From assembly GCA_910587245.1 (NCBI GenBank), contig CAJULX010000020.1, forward strand, positions 1 to 32,234: a DNA stretch of 32,234 nucleotides. Direction: 5' to 3'. Made by a program: the position numbers and the translations under genes. Positions 15,300 to 23,362 of the stretch are shown here, one piece after another. The stretch is from Candidatus Gastranaerophilales bacterium. GTDB taxonomy: Bacteria; Cyanobacteriota; Vampirovibrionia; Gastranaerophilales; Gastranaerophilaceae. Position 1 is the first letter of the stretch. Each line of letters begins with the position of its first letter. The notes beneath the pieces are model-generated. The model was not told the DNA's origin and searched no databases. It saw only the letters and a program-made list of their open reading frames with translations.

Positions 15300-17081
15300 T
15301 TATATATTAAAGCTTGAAAGTTCAAGCATATTTTCAAAATCAGGGTATTTTTCTTTTAATTCTTTAAATGTACCCTTATCAATTATCCTGCCTTCTTTCA
15401 TATATAAAAGTGCATCACATTCTTTTAATGTGGAAAGCCTGTGTGCTATTGCTATTATGGTTTTTTCTCCTTTTAATTTTGCAATGGTTTTTGATACCCT
15501 GTCTTCTGTTTCAATATCAAGGGAAGATGTTGCTTCATCCAGGAATAATACATCAGTATCCTGATAAAATGCTCTTGCAAGCGCCAGTCTGTGTTTTTGA
15601 CCGTGCGAAAGCTTTGGAATGCTGTCTAAATCTTTAATTTCATTATAAATATCAGCTTTTTGAAGTGCTTCAATAATTTTTTCTCTGTTGATTTTATCTT
15701 CATCTTCGCCAAAAGCTATATTTTGAATAACGGAAAGCGGCATAAGGAAAAATTCCTGCGGCAGAATCGATATATGGTTTTGCCAGCCTCTAATGTTGTT
15801 TCTGTTTATTTCCGTATCATCTATGAAAAATTGACCTTTATTTAAGGTATTAAGTCCTGTTAAAATATCAAGAAGGGTGGTTTTTCCCGAACCTGAAAGC
15901 CCGACTATGCCTATAAATTCACCTTTTTTGATTTCTATATTAATATCTTTTAAGCTGTAGTTTTCGTTATCTTCATAAGAAAAACTTGCGTTTGCAAGCT
16001 TTATTGCCTTATTGAAAGGCAAGGTGCCGCATTTTGGTTCATCCACGGCCCATTGCTTAATTTTTTCGGATGTTTCCATAAAAAACTTAATACTGCTTCG
16101 TGATTGATTAATAGAATACATTGAAGACTGCAGTTTGTTTAAGATGGGCACAAGCCTCAAAACTACCGCTGCAATTACCGCAACGGATGAAACAAGAAAG
16201 CTTGAGCTTGTGTTTTGAAGACAGAATGTAAGCGAAACCAGAATGCCAAAGGCTATAATAATGCCAATTTCGGTTACATAAACGGGATATGCGCCGTTTG
16301 AATTTAAAAGGCTTGCATAGCGGTTAGTTTCTTTAAAAATTTGTATAACGTTTTCAATAAAAGTTTCCCTGTTTTTAGAGGTTTTTATTTCTTTCGCCCC
16401 GCCTATTGTATATTGAAAAAGGCTCCCTTGAATTTTTAAAAGTTTCAGATTCTTTTCACTGAATTTTTTTGCACGCTTTTTAAAAAATGATTCTTCTATA
16501 AATGTGAATGCGGATAAAAATATCGCAGCACAGAGTGCAGGGATTGGGAATTTATAGAATAAAAATCCTAAAATACACAGTGCTATTATGCAATTTGAAG
16601 CAAGCAGAAGGACTTTATGGGCAAATCCCCAAATGGATGAGCTTAATGAAGCGCCGAGAAGCACCCCCTTGTCGCCGTATGACAATTTATTAAATTTTAA
16701 ATACGGACAATTCATCAGATTTTTAAAAGTTTTAGAATAAAGACTGAATTGAAAATCTGCTATTACCGTATTTTGATATTTTGTGCACAAAATCATAAAA
16801 ATATTTTTAAATATATAAATAAAGATAATTGCAAGACAAAATACAAAAGCAAGAGATTTTGTATTTTCCGTGATATTAAATGCTTCAAAAAAATCGTTAA
16901 AATAAGGAATATTAAATGCCTCGTTTCCGCCCGTAAGCAGCATAATTAAAGGGAAAATAAGCGCAAGGCCCAAAAATTCAAACATACCCATAAAAAGAGA
17001 AAAAACGGCAATAAGGAAAAGTTTTAATTTAAATCCTTCGCCGTGATTTTTTATAAATTGAAAAAAAACTTTTAAAAACAA
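15300..17081 (-). CDS. ABC exporter (fused membrane and ATPase domains), PglK/MsbA-like flippase
   Basis: A 593-residue half-transporter. About residues 15-340 hold the six-helix exporter domain (first helix near LFLIAVFSLFMGMFEFLGLALIFPLIMLL). The ATPase domain begins near 360: Walker A GLSGSGKTT (~392-400), a signature written LSHGQ (~489-493) instead of LSGGQ, Walker B VLFLDEATSSLD and H-loop IAHR. It would work as a homodimer in the inner membrane. The N-terminal FEFLGLALIFPLI and overall length resemble PglK-type lipid-linked oligosaccharide flippases more than drug exporters, but no glycan genes are adjacent. The start is TTG at 17081, supported by AAAGGAAG about 7 nt upstream; the next in-frame Met is ~30 residues in, inside the first helix. 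The promoter is divergent from the gene at 17140. Confidence 0.85.
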   Translation of the reverse strand: MFLKVFFQFIKNHGEGFKLKLFLIAVFSLFMGMFEFLGLALIFPLIMLLTGGNEAFNIPYFNDFFEAFNITENTKSLAFVFCLAIIFIYIFKNIFMILCTKYQNTVIADFQFSLYSKTFKNLMNCPYLKFNKLSYGDKGVLLGASLSSSIWGFAHKVLLLASNCIIALCILGFLFYKFPIPALCAAIFLSAFTFIEESFFKKRAKKFSEKNLKLLKIQGSLFQYTIGGAKEIKTSKNRETFIENVIQIFKETNRYASLLNSNGAYPVYVTEIGIIIAFGILVSLTFCLQNTSSSFLVSSVAVIAAVVLRLVPILNKLQSSMYSINQSRSSIKFFMETSEKIKQWAVDEPKCGTLPFNKAIKLANASFSYEDNENYSLKDINIEIKKGEFIGIVGLSGSGKTTLLDILTGLNTLNKGQFFIDDTEINRNNIRGWQNHISILPQEFFLMPLSVIQNIAFGEDEDKINREKIIEALQKADIYNEIKDLDSIPKLSHGQKHRLALARAFYQDTDVLFLDEATSSLDIETEDRVSKTIAKLKGEKTIIAIAHRLSTLKECDALLYMKEGRIIDKGTFKELKEKYPDFENMLELSSFNI

Positions 17082-17103
17082 AATTTCTTCCTTTAATATT
17101 TAC

Positions 17104-17132
17104 TTGCAAAATGTATATAATACAATTATACT
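17104..17132 (+). promoter_or_regulatory. Promoter of the 17140 gene (rightward)
   Basis: TTGCAA (17104-17109), a 17-bp spacer, then TATACT (17127-17132), followed by 7 nt and the ATG at 17140. This implies a very short or absent leader. The -10 overlaps the leftward -10. Confidence 0.45.
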
Positions 17133-17155
17133 CTTGATTATGGGCAATGTGTCAA
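17125..17155 (-). promoter_or_regulatory. Promoter of the flippase gene (leftward)
   Basis: Minus strand: perfect TTGACA (17150-17155) and perfect TATAAT (17125-17130), but a long 19-bp spacer. It lies face to face with the rightward promoter, and the -35 is inside the first codons of the 17140 gene. Confidence 0.45.
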
Positions 17156-17760
17156 GTAAAGAATTTTTTTCTGTCGGAATGTCGTTATCAAATACATCAA
17201 ATAATGACAGTTCCGTTTGCGTTATCGACAGAAACAAAAAAATCGTGTTTCTTGATAAACTGTATTTTACAAATGATATAGAGCTTTTCTTTGAGCAGAA
17301 CCCTTATATTAAAAATGCAAAAATCACTGTTTCCATTCCGCATGATAATGCGCTTTTAGAGGGAAAGTGGCGTATACATTGCAAAAACTATAAAATGATT
17401 GACGATAAATTTGATATCAACAGAAATAATTGGACAAGAAGGCTTTCAGACAGGTGTTCCGATTTATTTTTAAAATTAAAGGAAAAGGGTGCAAATATTT
17501 CAAGGTTTGATATTAATTTATTAAGAGGGGCATATGGGCTTGCGCCCGATTATTTACAGAGAACATCGCTTGATTGCAAAAGTCTGCAAGGGGCCTTAAA
17601 GATTAAATACGGTTTTGAGGAGCTGCCCGATAATATGCTGCCTGCTTCAGGGCTGGAAGCGATTTTAGGAGCAATGTTTATGCATGATACACTGTTTTGC
17701 GGGGTACAGGCCAAAAAAGTGTTTGAATATAAAGGACTTGATGTGCTGAATAAAGGGTAA
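17140..17760 (+). CDS. Unknown protein, possibly RNase H-fold (DUF429-like)
   Basis: 206 residues from the chosen ATG; a TTG at 17104 would add 12 residues but sits in the promoter. After a short lead the sequence reads SVGMSLSNTSNNDSSVCVID, like the first hairpin of RNase H-fold/DUF429 proteins (VGIDxxxx...). The helical SGLEAILGAMFMHDTL near the C-terminus resembles their last conserved helix. The usual first-strand Asp is Ser here, so catalysis is doubtful. It is cysteine-containing and soluble, with no signal peptide. It stands alone between the divergent flippase gene and the converging GH57 gene. The assignment is weak; treat it as hypothetical. Confidence 0.5.
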   Translation: MGNVSSKEFFSVGMSLSNTSNNDSSVCVIDRNKKIVFLDKLYFTNDIELFFEQNPYIKNAKITVSIPHDNALLEGKWRIHCKNYKMIDDKFDINRNNWTRRLSDRCSDLFLKLKEKGANISRFDINLLRGAYGLAPDYLQRTSLDCKSLQGALKIKYGFEELPDNMLPASGLEAILGAMFMHDTLFCGVQAKKVFEYKGLDVLNKG

Positions 17761-17809
17761 GGATATTCCCTGTAAATTTGCAAAAATGCATGGGCGTTAA
17801 GATACTCAA

Positions 17810-20326
17810 TTACCCGTTGCGGATGGGGAGGCTGGCTTTATCTATATGCGGGCGGTAGAAATCAGTATTTATATTCAATTTTTTACCTACTTCCAAAAGC
17901 ATAAGTGCAATTTGCCTGTCTTTATCTTTTGATTTTGAAGTTTCAAGATGTTCAATCAGCACATTGATTTTGCTGTATATTTTTTCAAAATAAATATTTT
18001 GCGCCACTTTGATTTCGACATTTAATCCGAGGATTTCAATGAGTTCAAAAATTGCAAAAATTTCATCCGCTGTTTTAAAATCCATAGATTGAGAAAGCTC
18101 ATCTATTAAAGATTGTAATTTTTTTGCAATAATTACGCCCGAATTTGATTTGTTTAAATTTATAAAGAATTTTTCGGTATTATCTTTAATTGTCTTAATT
18201 TCATTTAAGAATTCTTCGTTTCTGAAATCATGGATATTTGTGAGCAGTTCTTCCAGCCTTTTAATTAAGCAGAATTTAGCGGAAACCCTGAAAGCATCAG
18301 GAATATCCATACCAAGTTTTGCAAGATGCTCAACGGGTGTTTTTAATTCTTCGTATAATTCTTCATATGTATTTGCAACGCGCGTAAGCCTTGATTTTAA
18401 AACACTGTCAAGTATTGTTTTTCTTTTATCCAAAAGCACATCTTTTAAGCTGTAGAAATTAGCCGAATAGTGTTTTTCAAAGCCTTTTAGAGTTTCAAGC
18501 AGAACATTTGACATAAAGGCTTTTTTCAATACTTCTCTTCCTTTTGAAAAATCTTCTTTCGGATCGCATTCTTTTACGCTGCAATAGAATTCGCTTTCGG
18601 GAGTTTTTAACATTGCAAAGCCTGTAATCCATTTTTCAAGAGTGATTTTTGATGTTATTTCAATTTTTCCGAAAACAAGCTCTGCATGACCGTTTTTCAC
18701 GGTTTCATAATTAAGCTTTTTAATTTTATAACAGTAAATTTCGTTTAAATCCTCTAAATTCGTATATAATGATGAAATTGCCCAGTGGCAGACAATCTGC
18801 TCAATGCGCACAACAGAGGGTTTTACAAATTTTTCATATATTTTTTTGCCGTTTTCGTATTCAGGTATGTTACTTTTTGCTTTAGCTAAGATATTTAAGA
18901 ATTTTTCTTCATAGTTTGTTTTTGAAAAATCTGCCGCAAGCTGAATTGCACGCGCCGCATATTTCATAATCTGTACGGTTTCAATGCCTGAAATTTCAGC
19001 AAAAAACCAGCCGCAGCTTGTATACATAAGCATACAAAACCTTTGTATTTCCATCAGTTTGAGTGCGTTAACTTTATCTTTGGCTTTAATTCCCGAAATG
19101 CAGTTTTCTTTCAAAAATTTATTAATAGTATCGTCGTTTCTGTCTAAAATTACATCGATATATTTATTTCTTGCATCCCAAAAATCATTGTAATATTTTG
19201 CACCTTCCGCGGAACAAAGCTTTATAAGTTCATCCCTGAGGTAATCAAGAGCATCTCTTAAGGGTTTTCTCCATTTTTGATTCCATCCGGGCGCCGCTCC
19301 CGTATTGCAGCCGCAATCGTCCTTCCATCTTTCAACGCCGTGAGAACAGCTCCAGCTTGAAACAGGCTTGATATCCACTTCGTATTCGGGCGGATACATT
19401 TCAAGATACTGCCCGTAATTTGTGATTTCAAAGCCTAAATCTTTTGCTTTTACGCCCAAAACATAAGATAACGCCATATCGCCGAATTTTGTATGATGCC
19501 CGTAGCTTTCGCCATCAGTTGCAATGTTTACAAGCTGGGGTCTCTGCCTGCTTTCCGTGTAGCCGTCAAGAAGCCTTCTTGCGAATTTTTCACCGTCCGT
19601 TAAAAGAAAATCAAATGCAACGGATTTTGAAATGGCGCCGTCATAAAAGAACAGGTCAATATATTTTTTATTATCCGTGCCTTCAACATAATATCTGTAG
19701 GCTTGAGAAGGGTCTATGCTTCCCCAGCTTACATCGTGCCATTCTTCATTTTTGTCTGCGTTTATTTTTCTGACGCACTGCGCCTGATAGGGGGATAAAA
19801 TTGTATATCTTATACCTAAATCTATCAAAACTTCAAGCGTTTCGGCGTCAACGGCGGTTTCTGCGAGCCATATGCCTTCAGGGCTTCTGCCGAAGCGTTT
19901 TTGAAAATCTCTTATGCCCCATATAGCCTGAGTATACTTATCGTTGGTGTTTGCAAGAGGCATAATAATGTGGTTATACACCTGTGCTATGGCGCATCCG
20001 TGCCCGCCGTAAAGTTCTATTGAATTTTTATCTGCGTTAATTATTCTTCTGTATGAGCAGGGGGCGTATTTTTCCATCCATGAAAGAAGGGTGGGACCTA
20101 TGTTAAAGCTCATTTTTTGATAATTATTTACAATATCAAGAATTTTGTTTTTATCATCAACAATTCTTGAAACGGAATTTGGTTCATAACATTCATAAGA
20201 CACCCTTTCGTTCCAATCATGAAAAGGCCTTGCGGAATCTTGTATTTCAATTTCTTCAAGCCACGGATTTTCTCTTGGCGGTTGATAAAAGTGTCCATGG
20301 ATTGTTAAATATTTTTTGAATGTCAA
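17810..20326 (-). CDS. Glycoside hydrolase family 57 protein with C-terminal DUF3536
   Basis: An 838-residue protein. GH57 motif 1 is HGHFYQPPREN (H10-x-H12), the nucleophile motif is GIWLAETAVD (E156) and the acid motif is ATDGESYGHH (D271). The N-terminal ~330 residues form the catalytic barrel. The long helical C-terminal half matches the DUF3536-type extension seen in cyanobacterial members. GH57 enzymes act on alpha-glucans (amylase, branching enzyme, amylopullulanase), so a role in glycogen or starch metabolism in the cytoplasm is likely, since there is no signal peptide. The start is TTG at 20326 with a GGGG stretch about 9 nt upstream; the next Met is at ~72, inside the domain. The gene follows the OB-fold-like gene by 54 bp on the same strand. 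Confidence 0.88.
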   Translation of the reverse strand: MTFKKYLTIHGHFYQPPRENPWLEEIEIQDSARPFHDWNERVSYECYEPNSVSRIVDDKNKILDIVNNYQKMSFNIGPTLLSWMEKYAPCSYRRIINADKNSIELYGGHGCAIAQVYNHIIMPLANTNDKYTQAIWGIRDFQKRFGRSPEGIWLAETAVDAETLEVLIDLGIRYTILSPYQAQCVRKINADKNEEWHDVSWGSIDPSQAYRYYVEGTDNKKYIDLFFYDGAISKSVAFDFLLTDGEKFARRLLDGYTESRQRPQLVNIATDGESYGHHTKFGDMALSYVLGVKAKDLGFEITNYGQYLEMYPPEYEVDIKPVSSWSCSHGVERWKDDCGCNTGAAPGWNQKWRKPLRDALDYLRDELIKLCSAEGAKYYNDFWDARNKYIDVILDRNDDTINKFLKENCISGIKAKDKVNALKLMEIQRFCMLMYTSCGWFFAEISGIETVQIMKYAARAIQLAADFSKTNYEEKFLNILAKAKSNIPEYENGKKIYEKFVKPSVVRIEQIVCHWAISSLYTNLEDLNEIYCYKIKKLNYETVKNGHAELVFGKIEITSKITLEKWITGFAMLKTPESEFYCSVKECDPKEDFSKGREVLKKAFMSNVLLETLKGFEKHYSANFYSLKDVLLDKRKTILDSVLKSRLTRVANTYEELYEELKTPVEHLAKLGMDIPDAFRVSAKFCLIKRLEELLTNIHDFRNEEFLNEIKTIKDNTEKFFINLNKSNSGVIIAKKLQSLIDELSQSMDFKTADEIFAIFELIEILGLNVEIKVAQNIYFEKIYSKINVLIEHLETSKSKDKDRQIALMLLEVGKKLNINTDFYRPHIDKASLPIRNG

Positions 20327-20372
20327 ATCTGATTACCCCGCTATACTTAGTAAATATTGTTTGTTAATTGTA

Positions 20373-20397
20373 AGCCCGATTTATTTTTTAACGGGCT
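20373..20397 (-). terminator. Hairpin at the stop codon of the OB-fold-like gene
   Basis: AGCCCG and CGGGCT arms (6 bp) enclose the TAA stop. The following run is only weakly T-rich, so termination before the GH57 gene is uncertain. A possible GH57 promoter (TTAACA, 16 bp, TATAGC) lies just beyond. Confidence 0.3.
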
Positions 20398-20938
20398 CTT
20401 CTTTAACTTTTGCCTTTTGTGTTACGGTGAGCTCATCCGCATCAATCCAGGGGTCGCCGAGTGCTGCCGAGAATACTCTGCCTTTAATTTGAATTTTATC
20501 GCCCGTTTCCAAATCAACAAATTTTTCCGCGTATTCTCTTTTTAAAAATATTTTCATCTCTGAAAGCGGCACATCATGGTCTGTTGTGTCATCCCTTTGG
20601 ATTAAAAAGCCGATGTATTTGGCATTTTCTCTTAATGCAGGCTTATAATCAAGCCCGAGAGTTGAGAATTTGTCAAAAACCGCGTCCATAACTATATTTT
20701 TGTTCAGATATTGTGTTGGTTTTGCTACAATATCCAGCGGCTTTACTGCTATATAGTTTACTGTTTCGCAGGCTGAAGGTTCTTGCACCGCAACAGGTGC
20801 CTCCACTGCCTGATTTTTTTTTGCCGCTATGTTTTCACCTGCTTTTGCAGCAGAATTTATATCAAAAATTACTGCTCCAAAAACCGTGAAGCAAGCTAAG
20901 ACAATTGAAAACAACCATTTATATTTTATATTGAACAT
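20381..20938 (-). CDS. Secreted/periplasmic protein with OB-fold-like domain
   Basis: 185 residues. The N-terminal segment KYKWLFSIVLACFTVFGAVIF is a signal peptide or anchor, followed by an Ala/Glu/Val-rich linker (~30-60). The rest, ~60-175, has a strand-rich pattern. The segment LETGDKIQIKGRVFSAALGDPWIDADEL is typical of small OB-fold (tRNA_anti-like) domains that bind ligands or nucleic acid. The exact family is not recognised. It would sit in the periplasm or on the outside of the inner membrane. TAGGAG precedes the ATG by 7 nt, and an extended -10 (TGCTAGAAT) lies about 47 nt upstream. It is followed by the GH57 gene. Confidence 0.6.
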   Translation of the reverse strand: MFNIKYKWLFSIVLACFTVFGAVIFDINSAAKAGENIAAKKNQAVEAPVAVQEPSACETVNYIAVKPLDIVAKPTQYLNKNIVMDAVFDKFSTLGLDYKPALRENAKYIGFLIQRDDTTDHDVPLSEMKIFLKREYAEKFVDLETGDKIQIKGRVFSAALGDPWIDADELTVTQKAKVKEEPVKK

Positions 20939-20984
20939 TTATAAACTCCTAAAAAAGCTTGTAACATATACCTGATACAAAAAT

Positions 20985-20993
20985 ATTCTAGCA
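20985..20993 (-). promoter_or_regulatory. Extended -10 promoter of the OB-fold-like gene
   Basis: Minus strand TGCTAGAAT, a good extended -10, giving a leader of about 40 nt with a TAGGAG Shine-Dalgarno. The -35 region is poor. Confidence 0.45.
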
Positions 20994-21059
20994 TAAATTG
21001 TATTGAAAAGACATTAATTGAGTGTTTATTTTTAAAGTATTTCAAAATTTAAACGGGGA

Positions 21060-21923
21060 TTAAAGTTTCACCCCTAAGTGTTTGATGACATTATCATAAA
21101 CCATTTTTGAAACTTCATATTCCGAGAGTATGCCTTTAGATATAAGATTTTGCGCTATTTCATCCAAAAATAATGATGAACCTGCAAGCGTGCCTTCTTT
21201 GTCTTTTCCGCCTCTTTGTATATTTTTCCCGCAAAAAATAATTGAATTAAGCTTGCTGTGGGCTATAGGAAGCGCATCGCTCACTAAAATGACTCTGTCT
21301 TTGCTTTTTATTTTAAAAAACAGTTTCAACATATCATCTGTTACATGAAGACTGTCCCCGATTATTTCGCAATAAATTTCATCATTAAGTAAGGCTTTTA
21401 GTGCAATATTGCTTTCTTTATGGGTTAAGGGCGCCATGGCATTAAAATGGTGCGTTGTGGCTGAAACCTTATAAAGTTCTTTCGATAGTGTGTGCCCTGC
21501 ATGCGCCCTTATATTGTTTTCTTCCAAAAATTCCTGCAAACGGGCATTTTCATCAAGCTCGGGTGCCATAGTAACGATTCTTATGATATCAATGTTATCC
21601 CCTGCGAGTTTTTTAAAATTTTCAATATTCGGTGTTAAAAAATTTCCCGCGTTTTGTATTCCCGACTTTTCCGGGTTCAAAAATGTACCTTCAAGATGAA
21701 CGCCTAAAATTTTTGACTCATCTTTTTTTTGGTTTTGCATAACATTTTTTATTAAATCCAGCCTGTTTTTTAAGGCGCTCAAGCTATCGCCCACAAGAGT
21801 AGGACAAAAGGCAGCAATTCCTCTTTGTAAAATATTTTTTGCAAAATAAGAAAAATCTTCTTTAGTGCAGGTGTTGAAATTTATGCCGTAACCGCCATGG
21901 ATATGTGTATCAATAAGTTTCAT
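21060..21923 (-). CDS. nagA: N-acetylglucosamine-6-phosphate deacetylase, short form
   Basis: 287 residues, about 90 fewer than usual NagA (~380). It removes acetate from GlcNAc-6-phosphate in amino-sugar catabolism and cell-wall recycling. Conserved parts: DTHIHGGYG at 5-13 (metal/strand 1), GVHLEGTF near 75 (Glu metal ligand; the usual next Pro is Thr), HAGHT near 140, HHFNAMAPLTH near 155, EIIGDSLHV near 190 and VSDALP near 215 (catalytic Asp). The missing length is at the ends, where normal NagA has a small beta domain, so this is a trimmed amidohydrolase barrel. No nagB is nearby. There is no Shine-Dalgarno; a TATAAT lies 6 nt before the ATG, with TTGTTT 16 bp further up, so the transcript is probably leaderless. 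Confidence 0.8.
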   Translation of the reverse strand: MKLIDTHIHGGYGINFNTCTKEDFSYFAKNILQRGIAAFCPTLVGDSLSALKNRLDLIKNVMQNQKKDESKILGVHLEGTFLNPEKSGIQNAGNFLTPNIENFKKLAGDNIDIIRIVTMAPELDENARLQEFLEENNIRAHAGHTLSKELYKVSATTHHFNAMAPLTHKESNIALKALLNDEIYCEIIGDSLHVTDDMLKLFFKIKSKDRVILVSDALPIAHSKLNSIIFCGKNIQRGGKDKEGTLAGSSLFLDEIAQNLISKGILSEYEVSKMVYDNVIKHLGVKL

Positions 21924-21929
21924 ACGGTA

Positions 21930-21957
21930 ATTATATCATTTTGACTTTAAAAAACAA
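21930..21957 (-). promoter_or_regulatory. nagA promoter, predicted leaderless transcript
   Basis: Minus strand TTGTTT (21952-21957), a 16-bp spacer, perfect TATAAT (21930-21935), then 6 nt to the ATG. The transcription start should fall on or next to the A of ATG. Confidence 0.55.
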
Positions 21958-22059
21958 TTCATTAAATAAGATGATGTGTGTCGTGTAAATTATGGTGTAT
22001 AAATATATTTAGACTATTAATTTAATTGTTACAATTTTGTTACAAAAGAAGGTTAAAAT

Positions 22060-22087
22060 TAAAGTTAGTAAAAATAATTGCCGATAA
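22060..22087 (+). promoter_or_regulatory. Sigma-28 (FliA/SigD)-type promoter
   Basis: TAAAGTTA (22060-22067), 12 nt, then a perfect GCCGATAA (22080-22087), against the enterobacterial FliA consensus TAAAGTTT-N11-GCCGATAA. The TAAA-to-GCC spacing is 16, within the 14-16 accepted for Bacillus SigD. The predicted start is near 22095. GGAGG (22108-22112) and the ATG at 22122 follow. A direct repeat of TTGTTACAA lies upstream (22026-22045). Confidence 0.65.
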
Positions 22088-22121
22088 GTATAGTACAAAG
22101 AACAATTGGAGGCATTAAACT

Positions 22122-23180
22122 ATGGGAATGGCAGCAAGCCAAGCAAGGTTTTTAACTCTTACAGCAAGAAAATCAAACGTTGAATATGAAGGACAGCAGG
22201 TTAACCAGGAAAGAACTTCCCTTGCTAACGAAAGTGCCGGCTTGTTTAATAAAATGATGGCATTGCAGGTGCCGACACCGCCAAGTGCCACTGACTTTTA
22301 TAATACACGTTATACATTTGATGCTTCAGGTTTGGATTATTCAATCACAAGTACAACTCCAAGAACAGACGGCAGATATGAAATGGTTATGTCTTATAAG
22401 ACAACCGAAAATACTGCAAAGGCTTATTCTGTATCAGGTACAATGAATTTTACGGATAATGTTCCTTCTTCAATTGATATTAGGGATAATAATTATCCTA
22501 TAACCGTTCTTACAAGAGATGAAAACGGTAACTATGTCGATGAAAACGGTAAAGTTGACGCTGATGTTAAAACGGTTGCAAATGTTGCACAGGAAGATTT
22601 AACAACCGATGCAAACAAGTATTTTTATAAATATAAATACAATAACGATAATGGCACAAGCGGTACAACATATTACATTTCAGGCACCAACATGAAAGCA
22701 CTTATGACGGGAGCTGCAGGTGCTGAAAGCTATGATATTTCAGACAGCTTCCCGAGCGGTTTAAGTGCATTTTATTTAACGGATCAAACTGTTGCAAAAA
22801 CCTTAAATGCAGTAGGTACTTTCCCTAAAACTACAACAGAAGGACGTTTTGAAGAACTTCGTATTGATGAAGTTGATTCTGAAGATGAAAATATTCAAAA
22901 AGCTTTAGTGGGTAAATTCTTTGACCTTTCCTTAACCCAGGTTCAGGATGACGAAGGCTATGCCGAAGCCATGAAAGATTATGAATATCAAAAAATGCTC
23001 TATGAAAGAACAATTAATGATATTAACGCTCAAACCGAAATCATTCAGCAGCAGGATAGAACCTTAGAATTAAGATTAAAACAATTAGATACCGAACAAA
23101 ATGCTTTAAATACAGAGCTTGAAGCTGTTAAGAAAGTTATTGAAACAAACGTTGAAGCTACATTTAAGACATTTGCATAA
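22122..23180 (+). CDS. Helical-ended filament-like or secreted protein, long form (352 aa), unknown
   Basis: Not a named family to me. The N-terminal ~45 residues (MGMAASQARFLTLTARKSN...) and the C-terminal ~85 residues (from DYEYQKMLYERTIND to the end) are strongly helical with coiled-coil heptads. In between lie ~200 residues rich in Thr, Ser, Tyr, Asp and Asn that look like beta structure exposed to solvent. There is no signal peptide and no membrane segment. Both ends align without gaps to the 109-residue protein at 24730-25059, so this is a long version with an inserted domain, as in flagellin, hook, rod or needle proteins. A sigma-28-type promoter and a strong GGAGG precede it, and a clear terminator follows it. 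I infer a protein exported by a flagellar/type III-like system, possibly a surface filament. Confidence 0.65.
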   Translation: MGMAASQARFLTLTARKSNVEYEGQQVNQERTSLANESAGLFNKMMALQVPTPPSATDFYNTRYTFDASGLDYSITSTTPRTDGRYEMVMSYKTTENTAKAYSVSGTMNFTDNVPSSIDIRDNNYPITVLTRDENGNYVDENGKVDADVKTVANVAQEDLTTDANKYFYKYKYNNDNGTSGTTYYISGTNMKALMTGAAGAESYDISDSFPSGLSAFYLTDQTVAKTLNAVGTFPKTTTEGRFEELRIDEVDSEDENIQKALVGKFFDLSLTQVQDDEGYAEAMKDYEYQKMLYERTINDINAQTEIIQQQDRTLELRLKQLDTEQNALNTELEAVKKVIETNVEATFKTFA

Positions 23181-23214
23181 AAATTTGACTTTCTTAAAAA
23201 TATTATTAAATAAG

Positions 23215-23250
23215 AACTGTCCGATTTAAAAACAACAGGGCAGTTTTTAT
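23215..23250 (+). terminator. Intrinsic terminator after the 352-aa gene
   Basis: AACTGTCC (23215-23222) pairs with GGGCAGTT (23238-23245) over a 15-nt loop, followed by a T-rich run. Confidence 0.75.
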
Positions 23251-23253
23251 TTT

Positions 23254-23279
23254 CTAATTCATTTAAACGAGGCGGATAA
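23254..23279 (+). promoter_or_regulatory. Weak sigma-28-like element before the Gly/Ser-rich gene
   Basis: CTAA, 14 nt, then GCGGATAA (7/8 to GCCGATAA). It lies just after a terminator, where a promoter is needed, and gives an ~80-nt leader. It is the weakest of the three elements. Confidence 0.22.
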
Positions 23280-23362
23280 CGCTTCCATAATATAAAATAA
23301 AGACAAACCCCATAAGGAAAAGAAAACAAGGTTAAGGTTAGACAATTTAAAACGAGGTAACA

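Noticed and set aside
17104..17139. TTG start for the 17140 gene
   Set aside because: This TTG is part of the -35 box and would make the start lie upstream of its own transcript; the ATG at 17140 fits better.
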